This document shows, piece by piece, positions 42,766-55,649 of a stretch of 64,000 nt of DNA. The stretch spans positions 75,056,077 through 75,120,076 of the forward strand of contig CM060194.1 in NCBI GenBank assembly GCA_030549335.1, written 5' to 3'. Source of the stretch: Pontederia crassipes (lineage: Eukaryota; Streptophyta; Magnoliopsida; Commelinales; Pontederiaceae). A program made the translations under genes and the position numbers. The notes beneath the pieces were generated by a model. The model ran no database searches. It was not told the DNA's origin and was given only the letters and a program-made list of their open reading frames with translations. How positions within the stretch are numbered: position 1 is the first letter of the stretch; each line of letters opens with the position of its first letter.

Positions 42766-45700
42766 TAGAGTGAGTTGTTGGGAGGTATTAGCTCCAAGGT
42801 CGATTCATAGAGTAATTACTTGGCCAAGAAAATATTATTCTACTCTTTACCCCGATTTTAGATTAATTATATGCTAATAATCCTACATACCGAGGGTCCT
42901 GAGTGGATATAAAAAATTAATTATGCTTTGAAATTGTTGTCATTATACTTTGGAAATAATATTTAAAGTAGAACAAGCATAACAATCCATTTATAAATCT
43001 TATTTTCAAGCCAAAAAAAAAATAGTGTTAAAATGGCAACTTGTGGATTTAATGGGCATATCCTTTTAAATGAGAGACACGATGTCTCCATTCTTATTAT
43101 TCATCATATCAAGAATCTATGAATCATTAAATGAATAAAATATGATCCATAGATTTTTAATCTAATGGACAGAAACGTATGAGATACGATGTCCCTCCTT
43201 TAAAGAGGGGACACCTCCATTTTTTTCCTATTACTAATGTGATAAACATCAAACTTAACTAACAATAATTCCCAATTCAAATATCCAAAGTAATTAATAA
43301 AAGTAGGTTTCCAAAATAAGATTAGATCTCAATTTGGAAAAATGTAAAAGAAAAATACACTCATTTAATTTGTAAGAGAAGTATCTAAAGAGAAGAAAAT
43401 GAAAAGGAAAAAATATTATTTAAAAAAATGAGACATTTTTGTGATTAACTTTCTAGATAAAATTTGATTTTACTAGCTACGAAATATAACTTCTATGTCG
43501 TGCAACATCTGTAGTGTAGGGATAACTTATTTCATTGTGCACAATCAGTTCTTTAAGTTGTGTAGTTGTGAACATATTTTAAAAATTGGATTATAGGTGG
43601 AACCTGAAATGATGCAACATAGGATTGATGTACTTCATTCCATATGTAATGTATATATATACAAGTCTGTGTTGTTAGTAATTATGTAATAATATGTGGG
43701 TAGAATATTGTGGTTATGATAATTCAGATTTAATAGATATGATAAGTATTAATAGAGCCTATATGTTAATTCGATTGTAATTATTGTGGTCAAGAGTCAA
43801 ATTTGACAATCCAAACTTTAAAGCAATTCAACCTAATTAGATGTGATTTGGTGAGTTTGATGACAGAAAGGTCACTAAATCCGAAATCCAACCCAAATTT
43901 CGGATTCGAGCATGTCATTGGATTATCTAATCGTTTTCCCATTTGATATTAAATATTTACTGTTACTTATTTTCTAAAAACTAATAATAAAAAAGTTTTC
44001 ATTATATTTTAATTCAAAATATCTTAAACTTTTGAAATTAAATTGGTACAATTTTAGATTAAAAAAAAATCAAATATCGATTTGGGTCATGGTGGTGAGA
44101 TTCGGAGATTGAAATGTATGTATTTATTAGGGGTTGGGTTTTGGTCAGGTTAATTTGGATGAATCCAAACAAATATCCAAACCAACCCAATTGAGTTTGG
44201 GTTAGTTTGGATTACCAGGCTCTCGACCCGGTAGACAGACTCATTCGATGATTACAGGCTATTGAACATAATTTTAACGAATAATATTTCCAATAGTTTT
44301 AATGATTTATAAATTGTGAACAAAACTATATTAAAGAATTTAAATTTTCAATAACAATGCATTTCTCATTACATATGAATTTGAGTTATTGACTTCACAT
44401 TTTAAAAATATTCTGCTATATAAATGCTCTGATTTGATCTTTGAGATGATTTCTCATATATTTATTTATTTATTTTTGCTTCTTTTTTCTTCGATATTGG
44501 TTTTGATCCTTTTCTATATTTTACCCACCTCTTCAAACTTTACTTAGGTAAGTTTTCCTCAAATTTCTTTTCTTTCCTCATCATCATCTTATCCAAATAC
44601 ACCACATTTCATATTTTTTTCTCTATTCCAAACTAAATATTTGGCTTTCCACAAAATCTTATTTTCTATAGTCTTTCCTAATAATTCCTCAGACTCCATT
44701 TTCGCTTTGGATGATTCCATCCTTTCATATATTTTTTCCTTTTTATTATTTGGTTCATTTGTATTTTTTTCATGTTTTCTTCCAACACCACCTTTGTTTT
44801 CAGTTCATAATGAATTTGGTTTTATTCTTCTGTTTCAATTTCTTCCTTCCAAATAGAAAAATCGGATTGAATAATTCATTTTTATCGCTTCAAATACTTT
44901 TCTCATTTCTGTTTTTTGTTGGGAGTAATGTCTACGATTCATTTCTTCCCGCGTCGCATATCTTACAATAGTAATGAGTCTTTCAAAAAAAAAATTTTAG
45001 ATTCATATAAGCTTAAATTCAAAACTTCATTTAAGTGATAAGGAGTCGCTTATCACTCCATTCTAACTTTCTTTAATAATTTTTTTTCATTTCTGTTCGG
45101 GATTGGCCAACCAAAATTCCTGTCCGATTTGCAATTTTGAAGCATAACTGTGTATCTTTCCTGAAAAGATAGTGTTTTGGTAGGATGTTTTTTTTTATCA
45201 AGTTGTATTGGAAACACAAAAGAAAAGTTTTTGTTAATGGATGTAAAGTGTTGTATTAGAAGCGATAAAAAGTAATGGGAAAAAAAATCAGTAATTAGCC
45301 ATTAATTTATAAGGCACAATGTAAGGTTTGGTTGGAGGCAGTTCAATTATGGGACACAAGTTGACAGCAATGATCCTCGTAATATATATTTCTCTGAGAT
45401 GTACTTTGTCCCTGCCAAATTTATATTCTTTTTTCTGCTGCAATTATTGCTGTAGACAGATGTATATTTGGCCTCCCAGTCGTAGTTGATTCATCCTGGA
45501 AAATGCACATGCTAAGAGGGGACTCAATTTCATACGTTGATGCTTCGAAATCATTTGCTTTCCTATCATAATTAATCTGCACAAGTAGTAATCAACATCT
45601 TCTGATCTTAAATTATTTTTCACATCCCTTTGAGCAAAAAAAAAAATTCTGCATTGTAGAGGTAGAACGGATGTAGAGCATTAGTTTTACTTTTTAAATT

Positions 45701-46039
45701 AATAAAATAATTATATATTAATTTAAAAGATATGTTAAATAGTAAAGATAATTAAAATTTAAATTATCAAATTATCCGATTATCATGAACAAGCCATATT
45801 AATAAACATGATTAATTCAACGATTATAATTTATTTAGTCTTAGATGATACATTTATATTATCAAATTATCCAAATAAATATATATTATTTCATCTAAAA
45901 AGTATATAATCAATTTTGAATTACTAAATTAATTAAATAATAATAAACACACTATACAAGCGGGGGTGCTTTACTACTCATTAACCTCTATCTTTTATTC
46001 TCTTAAATTATTTTTACCACTGCATCAAGTGACCAAGGG
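42766..46039. other. AT-rich intergenic DNA
   Basis: A degraded relative of the GGGT-rich repeats is visible at about 43840-44240 (CCGAAATCCAACCC...GGGTTGGGTTTTGG). The rest has no coding signal; the short T-rich frames near 44640-44970 show no family motif. Confidence 0.5.
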
Positions 46040-46460
46040 ACCCTTTAGGGGTATGCACTGTCGTCCCAAACCCGTACCAATATGAAAATTTTGAATTTTT
46101 TCAACTTGTTGATAATTAAGTCAAGACCGAATTTAAAAAAAATGAATGGACAGATTGTGAAATTCTAACTCGCATCCCAACCCATTAATAGATATTATAT
46201 TAATATTAAATTATTTTAAATATTATATTAATATTTATTTTAATTAAAAATTCTATATTTTATTTTATGTATATATTAAAAATATATTATATTATTATAT
46301 ATAATTAATACTTATTATATTTATATAATATTATTAAATATTTTTATTTTGTAATTAAATTAGGACAATCGAAAATTTTTCTTTTGTTCCAATTGAATCG
46401 GGACGTCCCCTTCTCGGGCCGGGACTAGATTCTCTTTCTGAAAACTCAGAACAAATCGAG
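46040..46460. repeat. Degraded GGGT/AT-rich dispersed repeat
   Basis: The block AATAGATATTATATTAATATTAAATTATTTTAAAT matches the start of the composite repeats at 15430 and 40755. It is flanked by CGTCCCAAACCCGTACC and TCGGGCCGGGAC-type sequence. Confidence 0.45.
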
Positions 46461-48537
46461 AGTCAGGAATACAACAGGCCTACCAAATGAAGCAACCCTG
46501 ACTTAATGGCTATACAAATATTAATCCGGCTAGCTAAAAAGTACTGAAAAGTGAGCATTACTGATCACTTCACGTCATCAAAGCTTCAGCAGAACTGCTA
46601 GTAGCATTACTATTTTTAAGCAAGATGAAGAAATTTAAATTATATCCACTCATCATCGACCACTAAATTAATTAATTAATATATTATTTTGCATGCCTTG
46701 CCACTACTATTTTTTTCTGAATTTATGGTGTCCATCTCACTTGTGAAAGTTAGAAGGATATACATGGATCATCCACTCATATTATCATAAGTGATTATAC
46801 AACTTTAAAGTGGCATTAGTGATCACTTTTGAATTTCTAATTCTAAATCATCAGGTATGGGCCTAGTTGCCTCACAAGATCTCTGATTAATTGAAGATAT
46901 CAGCAACCTTGCCAGATATTAATGAAATAAAAAAGTGATCCAATTGTGATCAATGCAATTATGACGATGAACCTCGTTTCTTGATGTTACCAAACCTTAA
47001 TATTCTGTCATGCTTTGTGTCCTGAATATTATGGAAAACTAGTAATAGACATTAATGTATAAATTTGTAAGGGAAGGGAAACATTTATTTCACTGTGTTT
47101 TTTTATCACATATACATCACAAATAAGTAAAATTATTTTATAGTTTGTAAATCATATTGCTAATTACTTTTTATAGGTTTGGCTAAACTCATGCCTATTT
47201 TTCCCTTGGCTTGGTAAGCAACTAATATACACTTATTTTCAGCATTATACTCATATAAGTGGACATTGCACTTATAGAAGGATAATAATGATATTACTAT
47301 ATTACAACTATTACTAATAATAAAATGAAAAATCCATGAAGATGAGTGGCCATATCCACTAATTGGATATGTGCATGATCTTTTATGGGAGGGGAAGCTA
47401 CAAAGTTCAGAGGCCTTCACATGGCCTCCATCTTCCTACATGGTGCTTCCTCCATTAATTAAATGGAAACCCAAGCAGTTAACCATGTGTTCATGTGATT
47501 AAGGAGCAAAGTTGAGTTGGAGGTGTAGAGAGTTCGGTGGCAGCATCTCTATGATTGCCTCCATGATGCCTCTCTTCTTCTTCGTTCCCTCGCTCCTTTC
47601 CCCCTCTTCCATGTACTGATTAGCCAAGTTGCATGCATCACATCTTTTTTGTTCTAAATATATGCACAAGGCTTTGAGTTGGTCTCTTTCTCATTGCAAT
47701 GCGAACCATAACATGGGAAGATTCTCAAATGGAAAATGATCAAGTTAGCTAGGTTGTAAGTTTCATGTTCTTGTGCTTTCTAACTCACCTACATGGCGAG
47801 AATATATTAAGATCAATGTGTCACACATAGGAAGGCTGGCAGGTGATTATTAAGGTGTTACAGTTGAGACTGTTGTGCTGACTTTTGATTGAGGACAGGG
47901 GTCATGCTACCTTTTTGTACTGTAGATGACTCCAATAGAGAACAACTTAAAGGTTAGGTCACATTGTCCATTTCAGCCTAAGGGAAGACAAGACATGGAT
48001 GGAAAAGCTATTTGAATGATACATAGAATGTTACCACACTTGGTGCTTAATTTTATTATGTTGCCCCATCTCTTTTAGAGCACCCTCCGAAAGGATCCAT
48101 AAAAAGTAGATTAGAAGAAAAAAAGGGCATGATGTAGAGTAGGCTAAAAGATAACGCCTCAATGAGTATAGCAATCACGATAACTCATGAGGCCCTAATG
48201 ATTTTTGCATGCCTTATTTGCATCTTTTATTTTAGGTTGTCATATAAGGTCAGTCCCGAGTTCGAAATTTTGAATTACTCAACTCACAATGCTTAAAGAT
48301 GATGCCTCGTGATTTTGTTTTGTATAATCCTTGCATGATATATATTTCTTTTTTTTTCGGTGGGAGATATACATTTTTATACCTCCTATATTTAGAAGAC
48401 AAATTGAACAATATTTCATATCATGTTCTGAGCAGTGTAATGAACAAGGTAAATTAATACCCTGAAACATAATTAATATTATCATATCAGAATAGGGGTA
48501 CCTTCCTACCTAATGGAAAAAGAAAAGATGAATTCGC

Positions 48538-48541
<4 letters not shown>
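46461..48541. other. Intergenic DNA upstream of the LRR kinase promoter
   Basis: No gene was recognised. The stretch 47400-47960 is less AT-rich and could hold distal regulatory sequence or an unannotated noncoding transcript, but nothing specific supports that. Confidence 0.45.

Positions 48542-48573
<32 letters not shown>
48542..48573. repeat. (TC)n microsatellite in the LRR kinase promoter
   Basis: About 30 bases of TC dinucleotides followed by TGTGTGTG, some 290 bases upstream of the TATA box. GA/CT tracts are common in plant promoters and can bind GAGA-binding factors. Confidence 0.95.
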
Positions 48574-48801
48574 GTGTGTGTTTGTGTTATTGTTAGTTTA
48601 ATGAATGTAGGTTGATCAAAGCCTGAGACGACACATTCTCTCCATGTTCTATGTCGGAGTATGTTTGCAGAAAATCCAAGGGACTTTTCATCCAATGGCC
48701 AAAGGTGTCCGGGGGCACTGCACCCTTCCACTGGCGCCAGCGGCTGCTGATCCCAAGAACACACGAACTAAAATCCGACCATTAAACAACTCAACTGCAC
48801 C

Positions 48802-48840
48802 AACCAATCCAGCGCTGCATTTTGTGCTCTTATATATTTT
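48802..48840 (+). promoter_or_regulatory. Core promoter of the PXY-like/MIK1-type LRR kinase
   Basis: A CCAAT box (ACCAATCC, about 48802) lies 28 bases before a TATA box (TATATATTTT, 48831). A CT-rich stretch follows, as in many plant 5' leaders. Transcription would start near 48860, giving a leader of about 215 bases. Confidence 0.65.
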
Positions 48841-49075
48841 TCTCTCTCTATCTCTCTTCTGTTTCCTGAACACTTCTCAATCATCTCTCTCTCCCCCCTC
48901 TACTTTCCTCCTCCTCAACATTTAAACTCTTCCTCCCTGTTCCACTCTTCTCTGCATGCTTTGCAGAAGCAAACCACGTCGACGAGTATGACATAAAATT
49001 GAACTGGTACAAACAAAGGAGAGGGAGAAGGCGAGTTAAGACGAGGAGGAGAAGAACAGCACAACAGGGGGCACA

Positions 49076-52000
49076 ATGCTCGCAAGGTTCTTCTTCTTGT
49101 CCGTCTTGGCCTTCTCCTTCGCTGCATGCGTCCATGGCGCGGCGGCCTCCGCTGAGGCGTCGGTACTGCTCGCCATCAAGTCGCAGCTCGTCGACCCCTT
49201 GGGCGCGCTCAAGGACTGGGTGGCGCCGCCTCCAGCCGACGCCGCTGCTTCGCCCCACTGCAACTGGACCGGCGTGCGCTGCGGCCCAAGAGGTTCCGTG
49301 GATGTGCTCGACCTTTCCAACAGGAACCTGAGCGGGCAGATCCCCGACGACGTCCACCGCCTCCAGGGGCTCGTTCGCCTCAACCTGTCGTGCAACTCTT
49401 TCTCATCCTCCCTCCCGAGGACGCTATCGAATCTCGACATGCTCCGCGAACTTGACGTCAGCGACAACGAGTTCGACGGCCGGCTTCCGATCGGTGACGG
49501 CGCGTGGAAGGATCTGATAACGCTCAATGCGTCGGGGAACAACTTCGAGGGACCTCTTCCCGAAGGCATTGCCAGTTTGACGTCGCTGGAGCTGTTGGAC
49601 CTTCGAGGGAACTACTTCGTAGGCTCGATACCTGCATCGTACGGCAGCCTGCAGAAGTTAAAGTTCTTAGGTCTCTCCGGCAACAACATCACCGGGAGGC
49701 TTCCGCTGGAGCTCGGCCAGCTCTTGGCATTGGAGACGCTAATCATCGGATACAACGAGCTTGAAGGGCCGATCCCCGCGGAGTTCGGGAACATGACTGA
49801 ACTGCGATACCTCGACATGGCAATTGGAAACCTTGACGGCTGCATTCCGGTGGAGCTTGGCAGGCTGCGGCGTCTCAACACCGTGTATCTCTACCAGAAC
49901 AACTTGGAGTGTGAGATACCTAAGGAATTAGGCGATTTGGAATCGTTGCAGATGCTCGACCTCTCCGAAAACCAGATCTCCGGCAGCATTCCGCCGGAGT
50001 TGGGCAAGTTGGAAAACCTGCAGCTCCTTAATTTAATGTGCAACCGCCTCAAAGGCCCCGTACCAGCAAGCATTGGAGAGCTGTCGCAGTTGGAGATACT
50101 CGAGCTGTGGAACAACTCTCTCACCGGTCCATTACCGGCCAATCTTGGCCGAAACGCACCGTTGCAGTGGCTTGACGTGTCGACGAACTCTCTCTCCGGT
50201 GACATCCCAGACGGCCTCTGCGACCGTGGCAACCTCACCAAGCTCATCTTGTTCAACAATGCCTTCAGCGGACCAATCCCCACGAGCCTTTCGACGTGCC
50301 TCTCGCTGGTACGTGTACGAATGCAGAACAACCGGCTCAACGGCACTATACCAAGCGGCTTTGGTTCCCTATCGAAGCTCCAAAGACTAGAAGTCGCCGG
50401 CAACGAGCTCTCCGGTGAGATACCAGAGGACATCTCCTTGTCGACATCCCTCTCGTTCGTCGACCTCTCTCACAACCGTCTCCAGCTCTCTGTGCCGTCT
50501 AATATCCTCTCTATGCCAAGCCTCCAGAGTTTCTTTGCCTCCGACAATGAGCTCACCGGAGAAATCCCCGACGAGCTCCAGGACTGCCCGTCTCTTGGCG
50601 CGCTCGACCTCTCGAGCAACCGTCTCTCCGGCGCTATCCCTGGTAGTCTCGCCTCCTGTCAACGACTCGTCACGTTGAGCCTTCGGAGCAATCGGCTCAC
50701 AGGAGAGATCCCACCCTCGATAGCATCAATGCCGACGTTGTCCATCCTCGATCTCTCGAACAATTTTCTCACTGGGCGAATTCCCGACAACTTTGGCAGC
50801 TCGCCGACACTCGAGATGCTGAACTTAGCCTATAACAATCTATCGGGCCCCGTGCCAACAACCGGGTTGCTGAAGACCATCAACCCCGATGATCTCGCCG
50901 GCAACACAGGACTCTGCGGTGGTGTACTCCTCCCATGCGCTTCGAACTCTCCGTGGGCGTCGCCGTCAAGCGGCTCCAGGATGCCACACCTCAAGCACGT
51001 CGTCGCGGGGTGGTTGATCGGGGTGTCCGCAGTCCTCGCTATCGGGATTAGTATCCTCGGCGCACGACGTCTCTATAGGCTTTGGTGCATTGAAGGCGGG
51101 TGCTGGAACGGCCACTTCGACGAGGGAGCCGATGGCTCGTGGCCGTGGCGGTTGACTGCGTTCCAACGGCTCAGCTTCACAAGTGCGGACGTGCTTGCGT
51201 GCATCAAAGAGGCCAACATTATCGGCATGGGCGCCACGGGGGTTGTCTACAAGGCTGAGCTCCAAAGAAACCATGCAGTGGTAGCAGTCAAGAAGCTATG
51301 GCGCGGAGCAGAGGCGGTGGCGGAATCTGGTGGAGACCTCGAGTCCGCCGGTGACTTCGTGACGGAGGTGAGCCTTCTAGGGAAATTAAGGCACCGGAAC
51401 ATCGTCAGGATGCTCGGCTACCTGCGGAACGACGCTGACATGATGATACTGTACGAGTACATGCCCAACGGCAGCCTGTGGGAAGCCCTTCACGGGAAGC
51501 TTGCTGGCCAGCTGTTAGTGGACTGGGTGTCCCGCTACAACGTGGCTGCCGGGATCGCGCACGGCCTTGCCTACCTCCACCACGACTGCCATCCTCTGGT
51601 GATCCACCGAGACGTAAAGTCCAGCAACGTGTTGTTGGACGCCAATCTCGAAGCTCGGATAGCGGACTTCGGTCTCGCCAAAATGATGCTCCAGAAGAAT
51701 GAGACCGTGTCCGCAGTCGCCGGATCCTATGGCTACATCGCTCCGGGTGCGCCAATCGTTTGATCTAGTAGTATTATTCATTTCATTCTTCATATCAAGT
51801 AGATGATTAACTTTAGTATCACTTCATCAGAGAAGCGTCCTTGTTTCGTCTCCTTCGTGACGTTTGATTTCTTATTTTGTTGCAGAGTACGGTTATACCC
51901 TGAAGGTTGACCAGAAAAGCGACATATACAGCTTCGGGGTAGTCCTTATGGAGCTTCTCACCGGGAAGAGGCCGACCGAGCCGGAGTTTGGGGACGCCCA

Positions 52001-52295
52001 GGACGTCGTCGGCTGGGTCCGAGATAGGCTCAGGAGCAACCGCGGAGTCGAGGACTTGCTGGACGCCAGCGTCGGCGGACGGTGCGAGCATATCAGAGAG
52101 GAGATGCTGCTCGTCCTGCGGATCGCCGTCCTGTGCACGGCGAGGTCGCCCAAGGACCGGCCGTCGATGAGGGACGTCCTGACCATGTTGGGCGAGGCGA
52201 AACCGCGGAGGAAGAGCAACAGCGCCGCTGTGGCCGCGAGCACAATTGTGAAGGACAGGCCCGTGTTCACCACTTCCCCCGACTCCGATTACTAG
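49076..52295 (+). CDS. LRR receptor-like kinase, subfamily XI (PXY-like / MIK1 type), complete, two exons
   Basis: Exon 1 is 49076-51746 and exon 2 is 51886-52295. The 139-bp intron (CCGG|GTGCGC ... TTGTTGCAG|AGTACGG) splits the Glu codon of APE. The product is 1026 residues. It has a signal peptide (about 1-25, [20 protein letters not shown]), an N-cap ending CNWTGVRC, 22 leucine-rich repeats, a C-cap ([13 protein letters not shown]) and a transmembrane helix ([20 protein letters not shown]). The Ser/Thr kinase has [40 protein letters not shown] (RD type), DFGLAK and [12 protein letters not shown]. All catalytic residues are present. Relatives perceive small secreted peptides: PXY/TDR senses TDIF, and MIK1 is linked to pollen-tube attraction. 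The ligand here is unknown. Exon 1 is GC-rich. Confidence 0.96.
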
Positions 52296-52429
52296 CCGCA
52301 GCAGCAAAAGGAGAAGAAACGTGGTTCCTTTTGTTTGTAACCTTGTATCAGTCCCGGGTCTGTATGTAGCTTCTTTTCCAATCTTTTGTTGTATGATAAC
52401 AGGGGAATAGGATTATAGCATTAGCATTT

Positions 52430-52435
52430 AATAAA
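52430..52435 (+). terminator. Polyadenylation signal of the LRR kinase
   Basis: AATAAA, 135 bases after the stop codon, preceded by T/G-rich sequence. Confidence 0.55.
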
Positions 52436-52439
52436 GGGA

Positions 52440-53017
52440 AATGACATTGTATTTAGCTATATAACAGCATAAGTGTTTAGCTTTGATTGTGTCAGAAAAT
52501 ATCACCAAGTGTAATGTCCGGTGATGCTGCCCTGGTACAAGAACTTAAATATGCAGAGAACAATTATGTTGTTACACAATTCTTCCATTAAATGTTGTTC
52601 CTGCTGTGATTCTTGGTGTTTTCTTGCTTTTTTCGGTTTATCTGATGGCTGACGCATGCGCTTGTCCTACTTCTCACGATGATGTCTGGCAATCAATGTG
52701 AGAACAGAGACTTTTTTTTTTTCGGTAATGATAAGGGCCTAGCCTCGAGAAATTGTATTAGATAGTTAATCAAAAGTAGCACGTAAAACTGTGGTACAGA
52801 ATATTCGCATGGTCACAAAATAGAATTACACCCACACTGAAAGGTGGGGACGATAAAATAGTAGTGATTTGTTGACTTGACAAGGTTCGCTTAGCCAGGG
52901 TATCAGTAATATTAGCTTCATAACTCATTTTTATGCTCGTAACGAACAATTGTGCTTGCATTGATGCATTCCTTAATTCAAGAGCATACATCTTTAGTTA
53001 ACATTTATAATTTGTAG
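52440..53017. other. 3' flank of the LRR kinase
   Basis: AT-rich with a poly-T run near 52713. No gene is seen. Confidence 0.5.
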
Positions 53018-53370
53018 GGGTGTTTAGTGTGTCAAATCAACCTAGTGAATTTGATCATTCGACTTAGGTTTGGTTGGATAAGTTTTCAAGTTGACTTGAT
53101 GACTCCACAATTTTTTATTTTACTTTTTACCTTTTTATTTAACTTTAATATTATATTTATTTTGAAAATTGAAAAAAAAACTAGTTTGAATTTGAAAACA
53201 CTATTTAAATATTTGAAAAACTTAGTTCATACTTTAAATAATATTCTTTATATTAAATAATGTAAAAAGATAAAAAAATAAAAAAATAGTGATCGAACCA
53301 TCCAATAACCTGACCTACTCAATCTGACCCAACTGGGTCAAATCCAACCTCCACATGCAATTCAATCTGA
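53018..53370. repeat. GGGTGTTCA-family MITE-like repeat, diverged
   Basis: It begins TAGGGGTGTTTAGTGTG and carries the family layout (TTGACTTGATGAC, AT-rich centre, GATCGAACCATCCAATAACCTGACC, CTGACCCAACTGGGTC). The GC-rich words have mutated heavily towards A/T. Confidence 0.55.
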
Positions 53371-53424
53371 GGTTCAATTTAAAGTAAGTAAGAAGGTTTA
53401 ATACATCTGGACGGTCGCCTGCGT

Positions 53425-53597
53425 GGAGGAGAGAAAAAGTTGTCATGTCAGTTGGGCGACCGAAGAACGGGTCATGACCGGTTAAAAGAACTTCCGTGCA
53501 ATGAGTTAGAATATGAAGACATTCGTGTTACAAATTAAAATTTAAGGTTATTCCTAAGCAAATTTTAAAATTGAAAAATATTTGGTGTAATTTATCA
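53425..53597. mobile_element. Solo arm of the foldback element
   Basis: GTGGAGGAGAGAAAAAGTTGT, then AATGAGTTAGAATATGAAGA, CATTCGTGTTACAAA and TTGAAAAATATTTGGTGTAAT match the right arm of the element at 7336-8200 in the same order. No second arm or GC-rich core is nearby, so this is a deletion remnant. Confidence 0.65.
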
Positions 53598-53609
53598 TAT
53601 AATTATGGA

Positions 53610-54505
53610 CGATATCTTGTGGATGATGGCCAGAGGGTGGGTTGTGTTAGATATCTTTTGGTGATACAATTATTTATGTGCACAACGATGATCGAATCAC
53701 TTGACTATTTTGGTGATTCAATCACCTCAGTGCATTATTTTATTTAATATGAAATTAATATTTATAACAATCTAGTTATTGAAAATTTTTAATTTTTTCA
53801 CACTTCTCAATAAAAAAATTAAAGGGACAAGTCAGGGGTCGAGTCCGAAGATTACATTTACTCTGCTTCGAGAATTTGGGATGGGGTCAAGGGACGGAGG
53901 CCAATCAACTAATCAGGGGAGAGTGTCCCTCATTCGAAGAGGATGAGGTGTCATCCCTATACCCACTCTATCAAAATCATATTCAATTATATGACCGAAC
54001 AAATTTAGATAGGAGTCAAGTTGAAAACTAAAAAAATATATTAACACACAAAAGAATAAGATATTTTAGAGCACATTATTTTAATAACTTTTTGTTTGAA
54101 TTTATGCCCAATGTTTTTTATTTAGTTTCCTATCACATTTATAAATTTCGTTATCTCTTTCTTTTGGAATTAGGAAGAATGTTTTTTCTTTTATGTAGCA
54201 ACTACTTAATTAATGTTTATTTTATTACAGTATTCAACTTGAATTACTTAATTTTACTTTAATATGTTTTAATTTACATTATTAATTTATTTGTTATGCA
54301 TCATAATCTATATTTTGCAAATAAAGGAAATGAATCTTTTTAACCTATTTTATTTTTATTAATTTTTATTATTTAATTTGATTCAATTGAATGTGAATGA
54401 TGGGACAGGTCTTGGTACCAACTAAGTTGGCCAAAAAACATAGCTTTATGAGGTGGTCTTGTTTCCGAAAAAATGCTTGCCTTTTGTCAGACTTTTGGGC
54501 CAACT
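53610..54505. other. AT-rich intergenic DNA
   Basis: No gene or clear element is seen. Confidence 0.5.
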
Positions 54506-54508
54506 TAA

Positions 54509-54740
54509 GCCCCTGTTTGGATTGGGGTTAGCGCGGGAATAAAGTCTTAATTCTTTCAAATAGATTTAGAACATTTTCGTGGGTTCCATTTGTAATGATT
54601 GCAAATATTGTAAAAAGAGAAGAAATTTATATTCTTTCCTTTGCAACGAACATTCGCTCCGGGTGGGTTACGAAGTTGAGAGTTAAGTCAAGATTACAAA
54701 ACCTTCCTATGAGGTTTTAAAGGATTTATCCAAATGGGCC
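54509..54740. mobile_element. Tourist-like MITE (PIF/Harbinger type)
   Basis: 232 bases bounded by GCCCCTGTTTGGAT and the inverted ATCCAAATGGGCC, flanked by TAA on both sides (54506-54508 and 54741-54743). Terminal repeats of this type and a TAA duplication are diagnostic of Tourist-like elements. It encodes nothing. Confidence 0.75.
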
Positions 54741-54864
54741 TAAGTGGACTAAGAGTTAATATATTATCTATTATTATGATATAATAATATCGTCGTTGTG
54801 CCTAACACTGCAATACTAACATGGGTCAGGCCCGATCGTCGAGGGTGAGCAAATCATTCATCTC

Positions 54865-55103
54865 TTTTTTTTCGGTAGTCAATCATATCTAGAAAACGGT
54901 GTCGATTGTTCAACTCACGTGGTGCTACTGAACGCACTGATCACAAGTTGAAAGGTCGACCTACCATCGAGTCCAACTAATTCGATAAGATCGTCTGAGT
55001 TGCGTACCTAGTAGTGGCAGGCCCTAATAAGAATTTTCTACGTTCACAGAACTCGAAATCTCTGCTTAAGCGAGAGGAGCCGGTACCACTCCACCCAACC
55101 TTT
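54865..55103 (-). mobile_element. Probable tRNA-derived SINE
   Basis: On the minus strand the 5' end reads GGTTGGGTGGAGTGGTACCGG (A box) and then, at tRNA-like spacing, CTTAAGCAGAGATTTCGAGTTC (B box TTTCGAGTTC). The other end is ACCG followed by eight A residues. The length of about 240 bases suits a SINE. No target-site duplication was identified, so the ends are approximate. Confidence 0.6.
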
Positions 55104-55645
55104 GATGATATCTTGCATATTTATTTTAATTTATAGGAAATGTGGGATATCTAATAACACCTCGTAAGTCAAATATGCTCATCAAATGACAAGAATTTAT
55201 GGCATGTTTTAAAATTTATATTCCTTAATAGACAATTAATACTACAATCATTGTTGTAGTATTTAATTGTTGATATAAAATAATTGTTTCTTTACATTGA
55301 ACTTAAACTACTTTCAAAAAGTTGAATTGACTAAAATATATTTTTTTAAAACTAAACTAGAAACTAAGTATGCAGAAATGTCATTTAAACTATTTTTAGA
55401 ATTTTTTATGTTATTAGAAATAAATCTAGACTAAATTGTTTAAACAATGAAAATGAATGTTAGGACAGAGAAAATTATTTAGATGGTTGAGTTTCACATT
55501 TCATTTAGGGCGAAAGCAAATCACTTTTAATAATGATAACTTCTTTCTCATAATAATTATGTACTCAAATTCTGGTTGATTCTCTTACCTTAGTTTCATA
55601 GGATTAGGTTGAGCCTTTTATGGGAAAGATTGTAGTAATTTGAGG
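55104..55645. other. AT-rich intergenic DNA
   Basis: No feature recognised. Confidence 0.5.
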
Positions 55646-55649
55646 TCTA

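Noticed and set aside
44640-44971. T-rich open frames encoding very hydrophobic products
   Set aside because: They result from T-rich composition (Phe/Leu codons), with no promoter or homologue recognised.
48881-49569. Antisense open frames over the start of the LRR kinase
   Set aside because: They are shadows of the GC-rich first exon.
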